Assembly (NCBI GenBank): GCA_937926105.1
Contig: CALANS010000098.1
Coordinates: 1 to 40,812 of the forward strand
Direction of reading: 5' to 3'
DNA from: an uncultured Actinomycetes bacterium
GTDB taxonomy: Bacteria; Actinomycetota; Actinomycetes; Mycobacteriales; Nakamurellaceae
DNA length: 40,812 nucleotides
The notes below the pieces were generated by a model, which did not search any database, was not told the DNA's origin, and saw nothing but the letters and a program-made list of their open reading frames with translations. Position numbers and translations under genes: made by a program. Numbering within the stretch: position 1 is the first letter of the stretch; each line of letters opens with the position of its first letter. Below are positions 33,088 to 40,501 of the stretch, one piece after another.

Positions 33088-33262
33088 GGTGCGCGAACCC
33101 TCTGCTCGGCACCGGGCGATTGCGCGCATCGCAGCGGGGTTGTCGTGCGGGTGGTCACAGCGTCACAGGGACCGAACACACGACCCGTACCATGGGATCC
33201 GTTGTCGGCGCCCACCAGGTGTGGTATGTCGCCGGCGATTCACGCGAAACGAAAGGTCCACC

Positions 33263-34633
33263 ATGCGACGTGTCACGACTCGGTTCTGGCGTCGGCCCGC
33301 GGCCCGGCTGGCGGCCGTGGTGGTCATCGGCACGATGGCGCTGGCGGCCTGCTCGTCGGGGGGGCCCGTGGTCGTCACCGTCACCCACACGTCCGGTGCG
33401 AACGCGGATCCGGTGACGGTGCAGCCGCTCTCGTCGTCGGCCGGCGCCAGCGGGACGGGCGGCAGTGGGACCGGGGCGCAGCAGTCGGGCGGCAGCACCC
33501 CGCCCAGCACGTCATCGCCGGCGGCGCCGACGATGCGGGTGTCGGCCAATCCGGCGTTCGGCACCAAGAAGATGGGCCCCAACGACCCGATCGTGCTGAC
33601 GGTGTTCAACGCCCAATTGCAGAAGGTGACGATGCTCGGCGACGACGGATCGTCGATCAAGGGAAAGATCTCGAACGACAAGCACACCTGGGCGAAGACC
33701 GAGCGGCTGAAGTACAACACGAAATACACCGTCACCGGCACGGCGAAGGCCGCCGACGGTAGCAGCAAGCCGATCCAGGGCACCTTCACCACGGTCGCCC
33801 CGAAGAACACGATGGCCGCCTACGTGCAGATCCCGCAGGGCGAGACCGTCGGCATCGCGGCGCCGATCGTGGTGACCTTCGCCGGTTCGGTGAAGGATCG
33901 CGCCGCGGCGGAGAAGATGCTCAAGGTCAGCACCACCGACAAGGACGGTAAGAAGATCACCGTCGAGGGGTCCTGGGGCTGGATGCAGGACGAGGACATC
34001 CAGGGCAAGGGCGTCAAGCAGTCCCGGGTGCACTTCCGGACGAAGGACTACTGGCCGGCCGGCACCCAGGTGACGTTGCACGCGGATCTGTATGGCGTGA
34101 ATTACGGGAACGCCTGGGGGCGTGAGGACATCACCCGCAGCTTCAAGATCGGGCCGAACATTGTCATCAAGGCGGATGTCACCTCGTTCCGGTTGCTGGT
34201 GGTCGAGAACGACGAGATCATCAAGAACTATCCGGTGTCCTATGGCAAGGAATCCATTCCGGGCCGCAATACCGTGTCCGGCACCCATATCGTGCAGGAG
34301 AAGAACACCGACAACCCCGATGGGTCGTTCAAGATGTGCAACCTTGCCTACGGGTATTGCGATGTCACCGAGTACTGGGGCGTGCGCATCAATAACAACG
34401 GCGAGTTCATCCACGTGAACAAGGAGACCGAGAAGGAGGGCCTGCTCGGCAAGGCCAACGTCTCGCACGGCTGCGTCAACATGGGTATGCGGGACGGCAA
34501 GGAGTTCTACGACATGGTCTACTACGGCATTCCCGTCGAGGTGACCAACACCGGCGTCAAGATGTCCTACTCCGACTATGTCTGGGATTGGGGCGTGAAC
34601 TACGCGACCTGGAAGACCTTCTCCGCGCTGTGA
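33263..34633 (+). CDS. Lipoprotein L,D-transpeptidase (Ig-like domains plus YkuD)
   Basis: This 456-residue protein starts at ATG 33263, with GAAAGG six bases upstream. It has a basic n-region, a hydrophobic stretch and a lipobox LAAC with the modified Cys at residue 30, so it is an exported lipoprotein. A Ser/Thr/Gly linker leads to two Ig-like domains (about 90-190 and 190-300), as in mycobacterial LdtMt enzymes. The YkuD catalytic domain carries EFIHVN and the signature SHGCVNMGMRDG with the catalytic Cys. It forms 3-3 cross-links in peptidoglycan or attaches proteins to it. Mycobacteria carry lprQ at the same position after murB, from memory. The TGA stop lies inside the first bases of a copy of the dispersed repeat. 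Confidence 0.93.
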   Translation: MRRVTTRFWRRPAARLAAVVVIGTMALAACSSGGPVVVTVTHTSGANADPVTVQPLSSSAGASGTGGSGTGAQQSGGSTPPSTSSPAAPTMRVSANPAFGTKKMGPNDPIVLTVFNAQLQKVTMLGDDGSSIKGKISNDKHTWAKTERLKYNTKYTVTGTAKAADGSSKPIQGTFTTVAPKNTMAAYVQIPQGETVGIAAPIVVTFAGSVKDRAAAEKMLKVSTTDKDGKKITVEGSWGWMQDEDIQGKGVKQSRVHFRTKDYWPAGTQVTLHADLYGVNYGNAWGREDITRSFKIGPNIVIKADVTSFRLLVVENDEIIKNYPVSYGKESIPGRNTVSGTHIVQEKNTDNPDGSFKMCNLAYGYCDVTEYWGVRINNNGEFIHVNKETEKEGLLGKANVSHGCVNMGMRDGKEFYDMVYYGIPVEVTNTGVKMSYSDYVWDWGVNYATWKTFSAL

Positions 34634-34713
34634 GCGACGACCGAGCGGGCGGTGCCCGTCGCGACGCAGTCGCAGGGCGCCGGGGAGCGGGGCGGAGCGA
34701 ACAATCCGGCGCT
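34630..34713 (+). repeat. 84-bp dispersed repeat between the L,D-transpeptidase gene and mshA
   Basis: The copy begins GTGAGCGACGACCGAGCGGG, whose TGA is the stop of the L,D-transpeptidase gene. It ends GGCGGAGCGAACAATCCGG followed by CGCT, and GTGAGC recurs at 34714. It is more diverged than the other copies and is not in frame with mshA; it reads VSDDRAGG...GRSEQSGA into a 27-codon frame ending at 34797. Confidence 0.85.
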
Positions 34714-34786
34714 GTGAGCACTGTCACGGCGATGGGGGATCTGAGGTGGCGGTATCGCGTCACCCTCGGAGCCCCAGGCTCGAGAG

Positions 34787-36139
34787 GTGACGGATGATGC
34801 TGCGGTGACGACCTTCGCGGATGCGGCCGGAGCGTCGACGAGCGCTCGTCACGGCCCCGTGCGGCGGATCGCCATGCTCAGCATGCACACCTCGCCGCTC
34901 GCCCAGCCGGGCCGCGGCGATGCCGGCGGGCTGAACGTCTACGTCGACCAGACGGCGCGCCGGCTGGCCCGCCGAGGGATAGCGGTGACGGTGTTCACCC
35001 GCGCGACCGCCTCTGACCAGCCCGCCGCTGTGCAGGTCGAATCCGGGTACACCGTGCGGCACGTGCCGGCGGGGCCCTATGGCGGGCTGGCCCGCGGTGA
35101 CCTGCCCGCGCAGCTGTGTGCGTTCGCGGCGGGCGTGCTGCGGGCGACCGCCCCGTGTGTCCCGCGCTCCGGCCATCTGCCCGGGTCGCCCTTCGACGTG
35201 GTGCATTCGCATTATTGGCTCGCCGGGCAGGTCGGCTACCTGCTGCGTGATCGGTGGGGCATTCCGCTGGTGCACTCGGCACACACGCTGGCCAGGGTCA
35301 AGAACGCCGCGCTGGCCGGCGCGGACGACCGGCGTGAGCCGAGCGTCCGGGAGATCGGCGAGGAACAGGTGGTCGCCGAGGCCGACCTGCTGCTCGCCGC
35401 CACCGCGGTGGAGTCCGAACAGCTGACCCTGCTGTACGGCGCCGACCCCGACCGGGTGCAGGTGGTGCACCCTGGGGTGGACGTGGAGCTGTTCCGCCCC
35501 AGCGCGTCTCGGTCCGCCGACCGTGCCGCGCTCGGTGTCGGTGCCGACGAGATCGTGCTGGTCTTCGCCGGTCGCGTGCAGCCGCACAAGGGCCCGGCCG
35601 TCCTGGTACGCGCCGCCGCGGAGCTGCGACGCCGGTACCCCGGCAAGCCATGGCGGGTGCTCATTGTCGGAGATTCCTCCGGCGAGGGGCATACCGAACC
35701 CGGCCGGTTGCGCTCGCTGGCCGCCGAGCTGGGTGTCGCCGATCTGGTGACGCTGCGCCCCGCGCTGCCGCCCGCCGGGCTGGCCTCGGTGCTGCGCGCC
35801 GCCGACGTGCTGGCGATGCCCAGTCACAGCGAGTCGTTCGGACTGGTGGCCCTGGAGGCGCAGGCCTGCGGGACGCCGGTGGTGGCCGCCGCCGTCGGCG
35901 GCCTGCCGATCGCGGTGCGGGACGGGCAGACCGGGCTGCTGGTGGCCGGGCACGACCCCGGTGCCTGGGCCGACACGCTGGCGGCGGTGGCGCTCGATCC
36001 GGCGCGGCGGGCGCGAATGTCGATCGCCGCCCGGGCACACGCGGAGCGCTTCTCCTGGGATGCGACGGTGGACGCGTTGCTCGAGAGCTACCGGCGCGCC
36101 GCGAGGCCCGGCATCCTCGGGCTGGAGGCCGGCGCATGA
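34787..36139 (+). CDS. mshA: D-inositol-3-phosphate glycosyltransferase, first step of mycothiol synthesis
   Basis: This 450-residue GT4 retaining glycosyltransferase transfers GlcNAc from UDP-GlcNAc to 1D-myo-inositol 3-phosphate. Family landmarks are [20 protein letters not shown] followed by [68 protein letters not shown], and the donor-site [20 protein letters not shown] with its E-x7-E pair. GTG 34787 is used; GTG 34805 would shorten a poorly conserved N-terminus, and neither has a strong ribosome-binding site. A 27-codon frame beginning at GTG 34714 in the repeat edge overlaps this start and might couple translation. The ATGA overlap with the next gene indicates an operon. Confidence 0.96.
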   Translation: MTDDAAVTTFADAAGASTSARHGPVRRIAMLSMHTSPLAQPGRGDAGGLNVYVDQTARRLARRGIAVTVFTRATASDQPAAVQVESGYTVRHVPAGPYGGLARGDLPAQLCAFAAGVLRATAPCVPRSGHLPGSPFDVVHSHYWLAGQVGYLLRDRWGIPLVHSAHTLARVKNAALAGADDRREPSVREIGEEQVVAEADLLLAATAVESEQLTLLYGADPDRVQVVHPGVDVELFRPSASRSADRAALGVGADEIVLVFAGRVQPHKGPAVLVRAAAELRRRYPGKPWRVLIVGDSSGEGHTEPGRLRSLAAELGVADLVTLRPALPPAGLASVLRAADVLAMPSHSESFGLVALEAQACGTPVVAAAVGGLPIAVRDGQTGLLVAGHDPGAWADTLAAVALDPARRARMSIAARAHAERFSWDATVDALLESYRRAARPGILGLEAGA

Positions 36140-36696
36140 GTAACACCCCTCACCCCCCCGGCCCCCCGGGCTTGGGAGTCCCAGGTGGCGCTATAGCGCC
36201 ACCTCAGACTCACAAGGGGGAGTTGGTCGGCGTGATCGCCGAGGCACTGGCCGGAATGGACGTGCCGGTGACGCGGGACGGTGACGACGCCTTCCTGGTG
36301 ACGTTGCCCGGGGAGCGGCGCTATCGGACTCTGGTGTGGCTGATCGTGGGCGTGCACGAGGTGTTGATCGAGTCGTTCGTGTGCCGGCGTCCGGACGAGA
36401 ACCACGATGAGGTATATCGATTCTTGTTGCAGCGCAACGCCAAGCTGCGCACCGTCGCCTATGCGCTGGATACCGTGGGCGACATTCACCTGGTGGGGCG
36501 GATGCCCGTCGACTCCGTCACCGCCGAAGAGGTAGACACCGTGCTGGGCGTGGTGCTCGCCACCTCGGATGCGGACTTCAACGCCATCCTGGAGCGCGGC
36601 TTCACCTCCGCCATCCGCCGCGAGTGGGCGTGGCGCAGCTCTCGTGGGGAGTCGCTGAAGAATTTGCAGGCATTCCGGCACCTGATCGAGGGTTAG
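36136..36696 (+). CDS. YbjN-domain protein
   Basis: This is a 186-residue protein from ATG 36136, overlapping the mshA stop. Residues ~38-186 are a YbjN/type III secretion chaperone-like fold ([20 protein letters not shown], then [48 protein letters not shown]). The first ~30 residues are Pro/Gly-rich and span a large palindrome. GTG 36232 has GGGGGAG upstream and would begin the protein after the palindrome (154 residues), which is also credible. A YbjN gene immediately follows mshA in mycobacteria as well, from memory; its role is not established. Confidence 0.85.
   Translation: MSNTPHPPGPPGLGVPGGAIAPPQTHKGELVGVIAEALAGMDVPVTRDGDDAFLVTLPGERRYRTLVWLIVGVHEVLIESFVCRRPDENHDEVYRFLLQRNAKLRTVAYALDTVGDIHLVGRMPVDSVTAEEVDTVLGVVLATSDADFNAILERGFTSAIRREWAWRSSRGESLKNLQAFRHLIEG
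36171..36216. repeat. 46-bp imperfect palindrome with a perfect 22-bp core in ybjN
   Basis: AGGTGGCGCTATAGCGCCACCT (36183-36204, written in two halves AGGTGGCGCTA/TAGCGCCACCT) is a perfect palindrome. The arms continue on both sides with matches at nine of the next twelve positions (CTTGGGAGTCCC against CAGACTCACAAG). It could form a strong hairpin in the mRNA or be a protein-binding or mobile palindromic element. Confidence 0.9.
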
Positions 36697-37058
36697 GTCC
36701 TCCCGATCGGACGCCGAGGCTAGGGCTGCAGGATGGACGCCCTGGCAGCCGACACCGCGGACCTACGACGCGGCGACCGGGATAGCAGCCATTCCAGCGA
36801 CGGTCTGCTCAGCGGAGCCGAGCCGCGTGACATCACTCGGCCCCGGAGTTGGCCAACAAGCTCCGGGCTCGTCGCCTGGTGCGACGGTAGCCCTCGAGAA
36901 GGGCGGGCCGAGTGTGGTGGGGCGCTCGATCACCCGCAAGTTCAACCAACCTTAATGTCCGAATAGACGTTCCCGCGGGAACGTCTATTCGGACATTCTA
37001 CCTATGTCTGATGGCTCGACGGGAAACTCCGACGCGCGGGTGGTATCACTTCGGTACC
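36697..37058. other. Gene-poor interval between ybjN and the toxin-antitoxin pair
   Basis: No convincing gene is present; a 77-codon open frame at 36733-36966 has no ribosome-binding site and an unprotein-like composition. The interval holds a CCCGGAG (36842-36848)/CTCCGGG (36861-36867) stem with a 12-base loop, a possible end of the mshA-ybjN transcript, and the perfect 44-bp palindrome at 36954. Confidence 0.6.
36954..36997. repeat. Perfect 44-bp palindrome upstream of the toxin-antitoxin pair
   Basis: The left arm AATGTCCGAATAGACGTTCC plus CG is mirrored exactly by the right arm, with no unpaired base, and contains the inner palindrome GTTCCCGCGGGAAC. The arms are much more AT-rich than the surroundings. 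It ends 62 bp before the first antitoxin ATG. An operator for antitoxin autoregulation, a recombination site or a hairpin element are all possible. Confidence 0.95.
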
Positions 37059-37271
37059 ATGGCTCTCATGGCGATGACACTGCGACTGGACGACGAGCTT
37101 GACGCCGAGCTGACGGCGCTGGCGAAGGCCGAGCACTTGAGCAAGCAGCAGGTAGCTGGGCGGGCGCTCCGTGAGTATCTGGATCGGAATCGGCGCACAG
37201 CGCGGACGTTGTCCAACGCCGAGCGGGTGATCGGCGAGAATGCACGGCTGATCCAACGACTGGGTGAGTGA
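37059..37271 (+). CDS. Ribbon-helix-helix antitoxin
   Basis: This is a 70-residue protein from ATG 37059; ATG 37068 or 37074 would give 67 or 65 residues. TACCAT (37055-37060) lies seven bases before ATG 37068, compatible with a leaderless start there. The N-terminal strand MTLRLDDELDAEL and the following helices (LTALAKAEHLSKQQVAGRAL, then REYLD) are the RHH DNA-binding fold. The C-terminal part (TLSNAERVIGENARLIQRLG) probably wraps the toxin. It overlaps the toxin start in TGATG, the usual order for a co-transcribed antitoxin-toxin pair. It may bind the palindrome just upstream. Confidence 0.87.
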   Translation: MALMAMTLRLDDELDAELTALAKAEHLSKQQVAGRALREYLDRNRRTARTLSNAERVIGENARLIQRLGE

Positions 37272-37669
37272 TGGCCGAGGTTGACCCGGACCAGATCGAC
37301 TATCTCACCGAGGAAGAGGCTCTCGCCGTCGTTGACAGGCTTGGCTTCCATGTCCGTGACATGGGCCTGTTGGGCTCGGCGCTCGCGCGTCCCCGAGCAT
37401 CTGCCTTCGGCGAAGATGCCTACCCGGACCTGATCACCAAGGCGGCCGCGATGTTCGAGTCGTTGGTGCGCAACCATGCCCTGTTCGACGGCAATAAGCG
37501 CTTGTCCGTGGTGCTCACCTGGACCTTCCTGCTCAACAACGGAGCGCGATTGGTGCATGGCGAGGACGAGGCGTATGACTTCGTGGTCGCCACCGCGGCC
37601 GGAGAGCGCACGCTGCAGGAGATCGGCGAGTGGTTCGCTCACCACGTCCAACCGGACGTCGGTCCGTGA
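37271..37669 (+). CDS. Doc/Fic-family toxin
   Basis: This is a 132-residue protein from ATG 37271 (GTG 37268 is adjacent and in frame). The Fic core motif HALFDGNKRLSV, with catalytic His and the GNKR anion-binding loop, lies at about residues 68-79, preceded by the all-helical Doc N-terminus (DYLTEEEALAVVDRLGFHVR). Size and motif match Doc of phage P1, which inactivates EF-Tu by phosphorylation; whether this protein does the same is inference. With the RHH gene upstream it forms a complete, apparently intact module. It interrupts the mshA-ybjN to gpm order, suggesting horizontal insertion. Confidence 0.9.
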   Translation: MAEVDPDQIDYLTEEEALAVVDRLGFHVRDMGLLGSALARPRASAFGEDAYPDLITKAAAMFESLVRNHALFDGNKRLSVVLTWTFLLNNGARLVHGEDEAYDFVVATAAGERTLQEIGEWFAHHVQPDVGP

Positions 37670-37803
37670 CGCTCAGTGCGGAGCGCGGCGATCAGCCAGT
37701 TGCCGTGGCCGGGCATGGTGGCGCTGCCGCGGTGATGGGCTGACGATCTCGTCACCGCCCCCGGCGGCATCCCCGTCACCGCCGCTGCGGCAGACTGGAC
37801 CAC

Positions 37804-38547
37804 ATGACCGACGCCAGAACCCTGATCCTGCTGCGCCACGGTGAGAGCACCTGGAACTCGCTGAACCTGTTCACCGGCTGGGTCGACGTGCCGCTGTCCG
37901 ACAAGGGCATCGCGGAGGCAACTCGCGGCGGGCAGCTGCTGGCGGACGCGGGTCTGCTGCCCGACGTGCTGCACACCTCGCTGCTGCGGCGCGCGATCAC
38001 CACCGCGAACCTGGCGCTGGATGCCATCGACCGGCACTGGATTCCGGTGCGCCGGACCTGGCGGCTCAACGAACGGCACTATGGCGACCTGCAGGGCAAG
38101 GACAAGAAACAGACCCGCGAGCAGTACGGTGACGAGCAGTTCATGACGTGGCGTCGCTCCTACGACGTGCCGCCCCCGCCGATCGCCGACGATAACTCCT
38201 ACTCACAGGCCGGTGACCCCCGCTACGACCCCGCGGAGCTGCCCCGCACCGAGTGCCTGGCCGACGTGGTGGCCCGGCTGGAGCCCTACCTGCGCGGCCC
38301 GGTCGCCGACGACCTGACCGCCGGCAAGGTGGTTCTCGTTGCGGCGCACGGAAACTCGATCCGGGCGACGGTGAAGCTGCTGGACAGGGTCAGCGACGAC
38401 GAGATCGCCGGGATCAACATTCCGACCGGGATTCCGCTGCGCTACGACCTGGACCAGGATCTGACACCGCTCAACCCCGGAGGCACCTACCTGGACCCGG
38501 ACGCCGCCGCGGAGGCGATCCAGGCGGTGGCCAACCAGGGCCGCTGA
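37804..38547 (+). CDS. gpmA: 2,3-bisphosphoglycerate-dependent phosphoglycerate mutase
   Basis: This 247-residue glycolytic enzyme interconverts 3- and 2-phosphoglycerate. It shows the [10 protein letters not shown] motif with the phospho-accepting His12, the [13 protein letters not shown] substrate loop, [15 protein letters not shown] with the catalytic Glu, and the second His in [11 protein letters not shown]. Length matches the family. The ATG is preceded by a run without a clear ribosome-binding site; CAGACT seven bases upstream is a weak -10 candidate. It lies 134 bp after the toxin gene and 69 bp before the Ppx/GppA gene. Confidence 0.96.
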   Translation: MTDARTLILLRHGESTWNSLNLFTGWVDVPLSDKGIAEATRGGQLLADAGLLPDVLHTSLLRRAITTANLALDAIDRHWIPVRRTWRLNERHYGDLQGKDKKQTREQYGDEQFMTWRRSYDVPPPPIADDNSYSQAGDPRYDPAELPRTECLADVVARLEPYLRGPVADDLTAGKVVLVAAHGNSIRATVKLLDRVSDDEIAGINIPTGIPLRYDLDQDLTPLNPGGTYLDPDAAAEAIQAVANQGR

Positions 38548-38616
38548 CCTTTCGATGATCACCGACCACGCAGGATCCGCGCGGCTGATGGTCGTTTCCG
38601 GCTGAGAGGGGGACCC

Positions 38617-39564
38617 GTGCGGCTGGGAGTGCTCGATGTCGGCTCCAACACGGTGCACCTGCTGCTGGTCGACGCGCACTGGGGTGCCCACCCCACCCCG
38701 ATGCACTCGCAGCGCTGGACGCTCAAACTCGCGTCGCTGATCGGCGCGGGCGGCGCGCTGTCCGAGGCCGGGGCTGCGCTGCTGATCGAGGCGGTGACGG
38801 AGGCGGCGCAGGCCGCCCGCGAGGCGCAGTGCGAGGAGATGCTGGGGTTCGCGACCTCCGCGGTGCGCGACGCCACCAACTCCGCCGAGGTGCTCGACGC
38901 CGTCGCCCGGACCACCGGCGTGCAGCTGCAGGTGCTTTCCGGCGAGGACGAGGCACGGCTGACGTTCCTGGCGGTGCGGCGCTGGTTCGGGTGGAGCGCC
39001 GGCAACCTGCTGGTGCTGGACATCGGCGGTGGATCGCTGGAGATCGCCGGCGGCCAGGACGAGGAGCCGTCGCTGGCGCTGTCGTTGCCGCTCGGAGCCG
39101 GCAGGATGAACCGAGAGCGGCTGAGCGGTAACGGGTCCGGCGGGCCACCCGGGGCCGTGGCGGTGGGGGCGCTGCGTGAGCATGCGCTGGCGCAGTTGGA
39201 GCCCACGACGTCCCGGATCGCGGCGGCCGGGCCGTTCGACCGGGTGGCCGGCACCTCCAAGACGTTCCGGACGTTGGCCCGGCTGGCGGGTGCCGCGCCG
39301 ACCGCGGCCGGTCCGCGCATTCCCCGATACCTGTCCATCACCGCGCTGCGGCAGGTGACTGCGTTCATTTCGCGGATGGCGGCCGAGGATGTCGGTGCGC
39401 TGGAAGGGGTCTCGGCCGATCGGTCTGCGCAGCTGGCGGCCGGGGCGGCGGTGGCGCTGGCGGCGATGACGGCGGCCGGCACGGACCAGGTGCAGATCTG
39501 CCCGTGGGCGTTGCGGGAGGGCGTGATCCTGCAGCGGCTGGATCAGTTGGCGTTTCCAGCGTAG
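38617..39564 (+). CDS. Ppx/GppA phosphatase family protein
   Basis: This 315-residue protein starts at GTG 38617 behind GAGAGGGGGA. It has the actin-like ASKHA fold of exopolyphosphatases and pppGpp phosphatases: the phosphate loop LDVGSNTVHLLLVD at the N-terminus, the ATSAVRDATNSAE segment, LSGEDEARLTFLAVR and the second glycine loop VLDIGGGSLEIAGG. It is of the short ~310-residue type found in actinobacteria (Ppx1/Rv0496-like) and lacks the C-terminal HD-like domain of E. coli Ppx. It hydrolyses polyphosphate or pppGpp; sequence alone does not decide which. Confidence 0.92.
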   Translation: MRLGVLDVGSNTVHLLLVDAHWGAHPTPMHSQRWTLKLASLIGAGGALSEAGAALLIEAVTEAAQAAREAQCEEMLGFATSAVRDATNSAEVLDAVARTTGVQLQVLSGEDEARLTFLAVRRWFGWSAGNLLVLDIGGGSLEIAGGQDEEPSLALSLPLGAGRMNRERLSGNGSGGPPGAVAVGALREHALAQLEPTTSRIAAAGPFDRVAGTSKTFRTLARLAGAAPTAAGPRIPRYLSITALRQVTAFISRMAAEDVGALEGVSADRSAQLAAGAAVALAAMTAAGTDQVQICPWALREGVILQRLDQLAFPA

Positions 39565-39567
39565 CCA

Positions 39568-40356
39568 ATGGCCATTCGCGTCGGACTGTCTACGTCGTCG
39601 GTGTTCCCGGCGCCGATGGCACAGGCCTTCGAGGTCGCCGCGGCGCTGGGATACGACGGCGTCGAGGTGATGGTGACGGCCGAGCGAGCAACCCAGGACG
39701 CCGACCGGCTGGCCGAACTCGTGGCACGGCACGGGATCCCGGTGCTGAGCGTGCACTCGCCGTGCCTGCTGATCTCCGCCCGGGTGTGGAGCACCGATCC
39801 GGCCGTGAAGATCGCTCGTTCGGTGCAGCTCGCCGAGGCGCTGGGGGCGGGCGTGGTGGTAGCGCATCCGCCGTTCGTGTGGCAGCGCGCGGCGGCGGGG
39901 TCGTTCGTGGCGGCGGTGACGGAGCTGTCCGCGCGGACCGAGGTGCGCATCGCGATCGAGAACATGTTCCCGGTACGGGTCGCCGGGGCGCTGGTCAATA
40001 CCTATCGGCCGCACTGGGATCCGGTGCCCTCCGGCTACCCCTGGTACACGCTGGACCTGTCGCACACGGCCGCGTCCGGCGTGGATGCCGTTGAGATGGC
40101 CGAGCGGATGGGCAGTCGGTTGGCGCACGTGCACCTGGCGGACGGGTCGGGCGTCGCCCGGGACGAGCATCTGGTGCCGGGCCGGGGCGTGGTGCCGTGC
40201 GGCCCGGTGCTGGCCGGGCTGGCCGGATCCGGATACGCCGGGTCGGTGGTGCTGGAGGTGTCGACCCGGGGCCGGGCTCCCGCCGACCGGGAGGCCGACC
40301 TGGCCGAGGCGTTGACCTTCGCCCGCTGGCACCTGGACGGGCCGGTCGGTCCCTGA
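39568..40356 (+). CDS. Sugar phosphate isomerase/epimerase-type TIM-barrel protein
   Basis: This 262-residue protein begins three bases after the Ppx/GppA stop, so the two are cotranscribed. The AP-endonuclease-2/xylose-isomerase-like barrel shows in VGLSTSSVFPAPMAQAFEVA, GYDGVEVMV, the VLSVHSPCLL strand, VVVAHPPF, the metal-site pattern IAIENMFP, YTLDLSHTAASG, LAHVHLADGSG and the final VVLEVSTRGR. These strands supply His, Glu and Asp ligands for divalent metals. The substrate is unknown. It corresponds to Rv0498 in mycobacteria by position and type, from memory. Confidence 0.9.
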   Translation: MAIRVGLSTSSVFPAPMAQAFEVAAALGYDGVEVMVTAERATQDADRLAELVARHGIPVLSVHSPCLLISARVWSTDPAVKIARSVQLAEALGAGVVVAHPPFVWQRAAAGSFVAAVTELSARTEVRIAIENMFPVRVAGALVNTYRPHWDPVPSGYPWYTLDLSHTAASGVDAVEMAERMGSRLAHVHLADGSGVARDEHLVPGRGVVPCGPVLAGLAGSGYAGSVVLEVSTRGRAPADREADLAEALTFARWHLDGPVGP

Positions 40357-40501
40357 CCTCGACGGCGCTTATCAACTCGGCGTCCGCTGACGAACTCGGC
40401 AACTCCAGTCACATCCGTCACCATTCGGCCGAGTTGATCAGCGAGCGGGATTGATCAGCGAGCCGAGTTGATCAGCGCGAGCGGAGCTGATCGGAGCGGG
40501 G
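40357..40501. repeat. Direct and inverted repeats in the convergent intergenic region
   Basis: ATCAACTCGG (40371-40380) is the exact reverse complement of CCGAGTTGAT (40429-40438). CCGAGTTGATCAGCG occurs at 40429-40443 and again at 40463-40477, with a variant TTGATCAGCGAG at 40451-40462 and AGCTGATCGG near 40486. The large stem could end both convergent transcripts, although no T-run follows. Confidence 0.75.

Noticed and set aside
36733..36966. Possible 77-residue gene between ybjN and the antitoxin
   Set aside because: No ribosome-binding site, unprotein-like composition, and its end runs into the 44-bp palindrome.
37663..37700. A further degenerate copy of the dispersed repeat before gpm
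   Set aside because: Only GTGACG and GTGCGGAGCG resemble the family; too short to separate from chance in this GC-rich sequence.
38203..40332. - strand open frame of 709 codons opposite gpm, Ppx/GppA and the TIM-barrel gene
   Set aside because: It spans three well-identified genes antisense and reads as His/Arg/Gly-rich shadow sequence.
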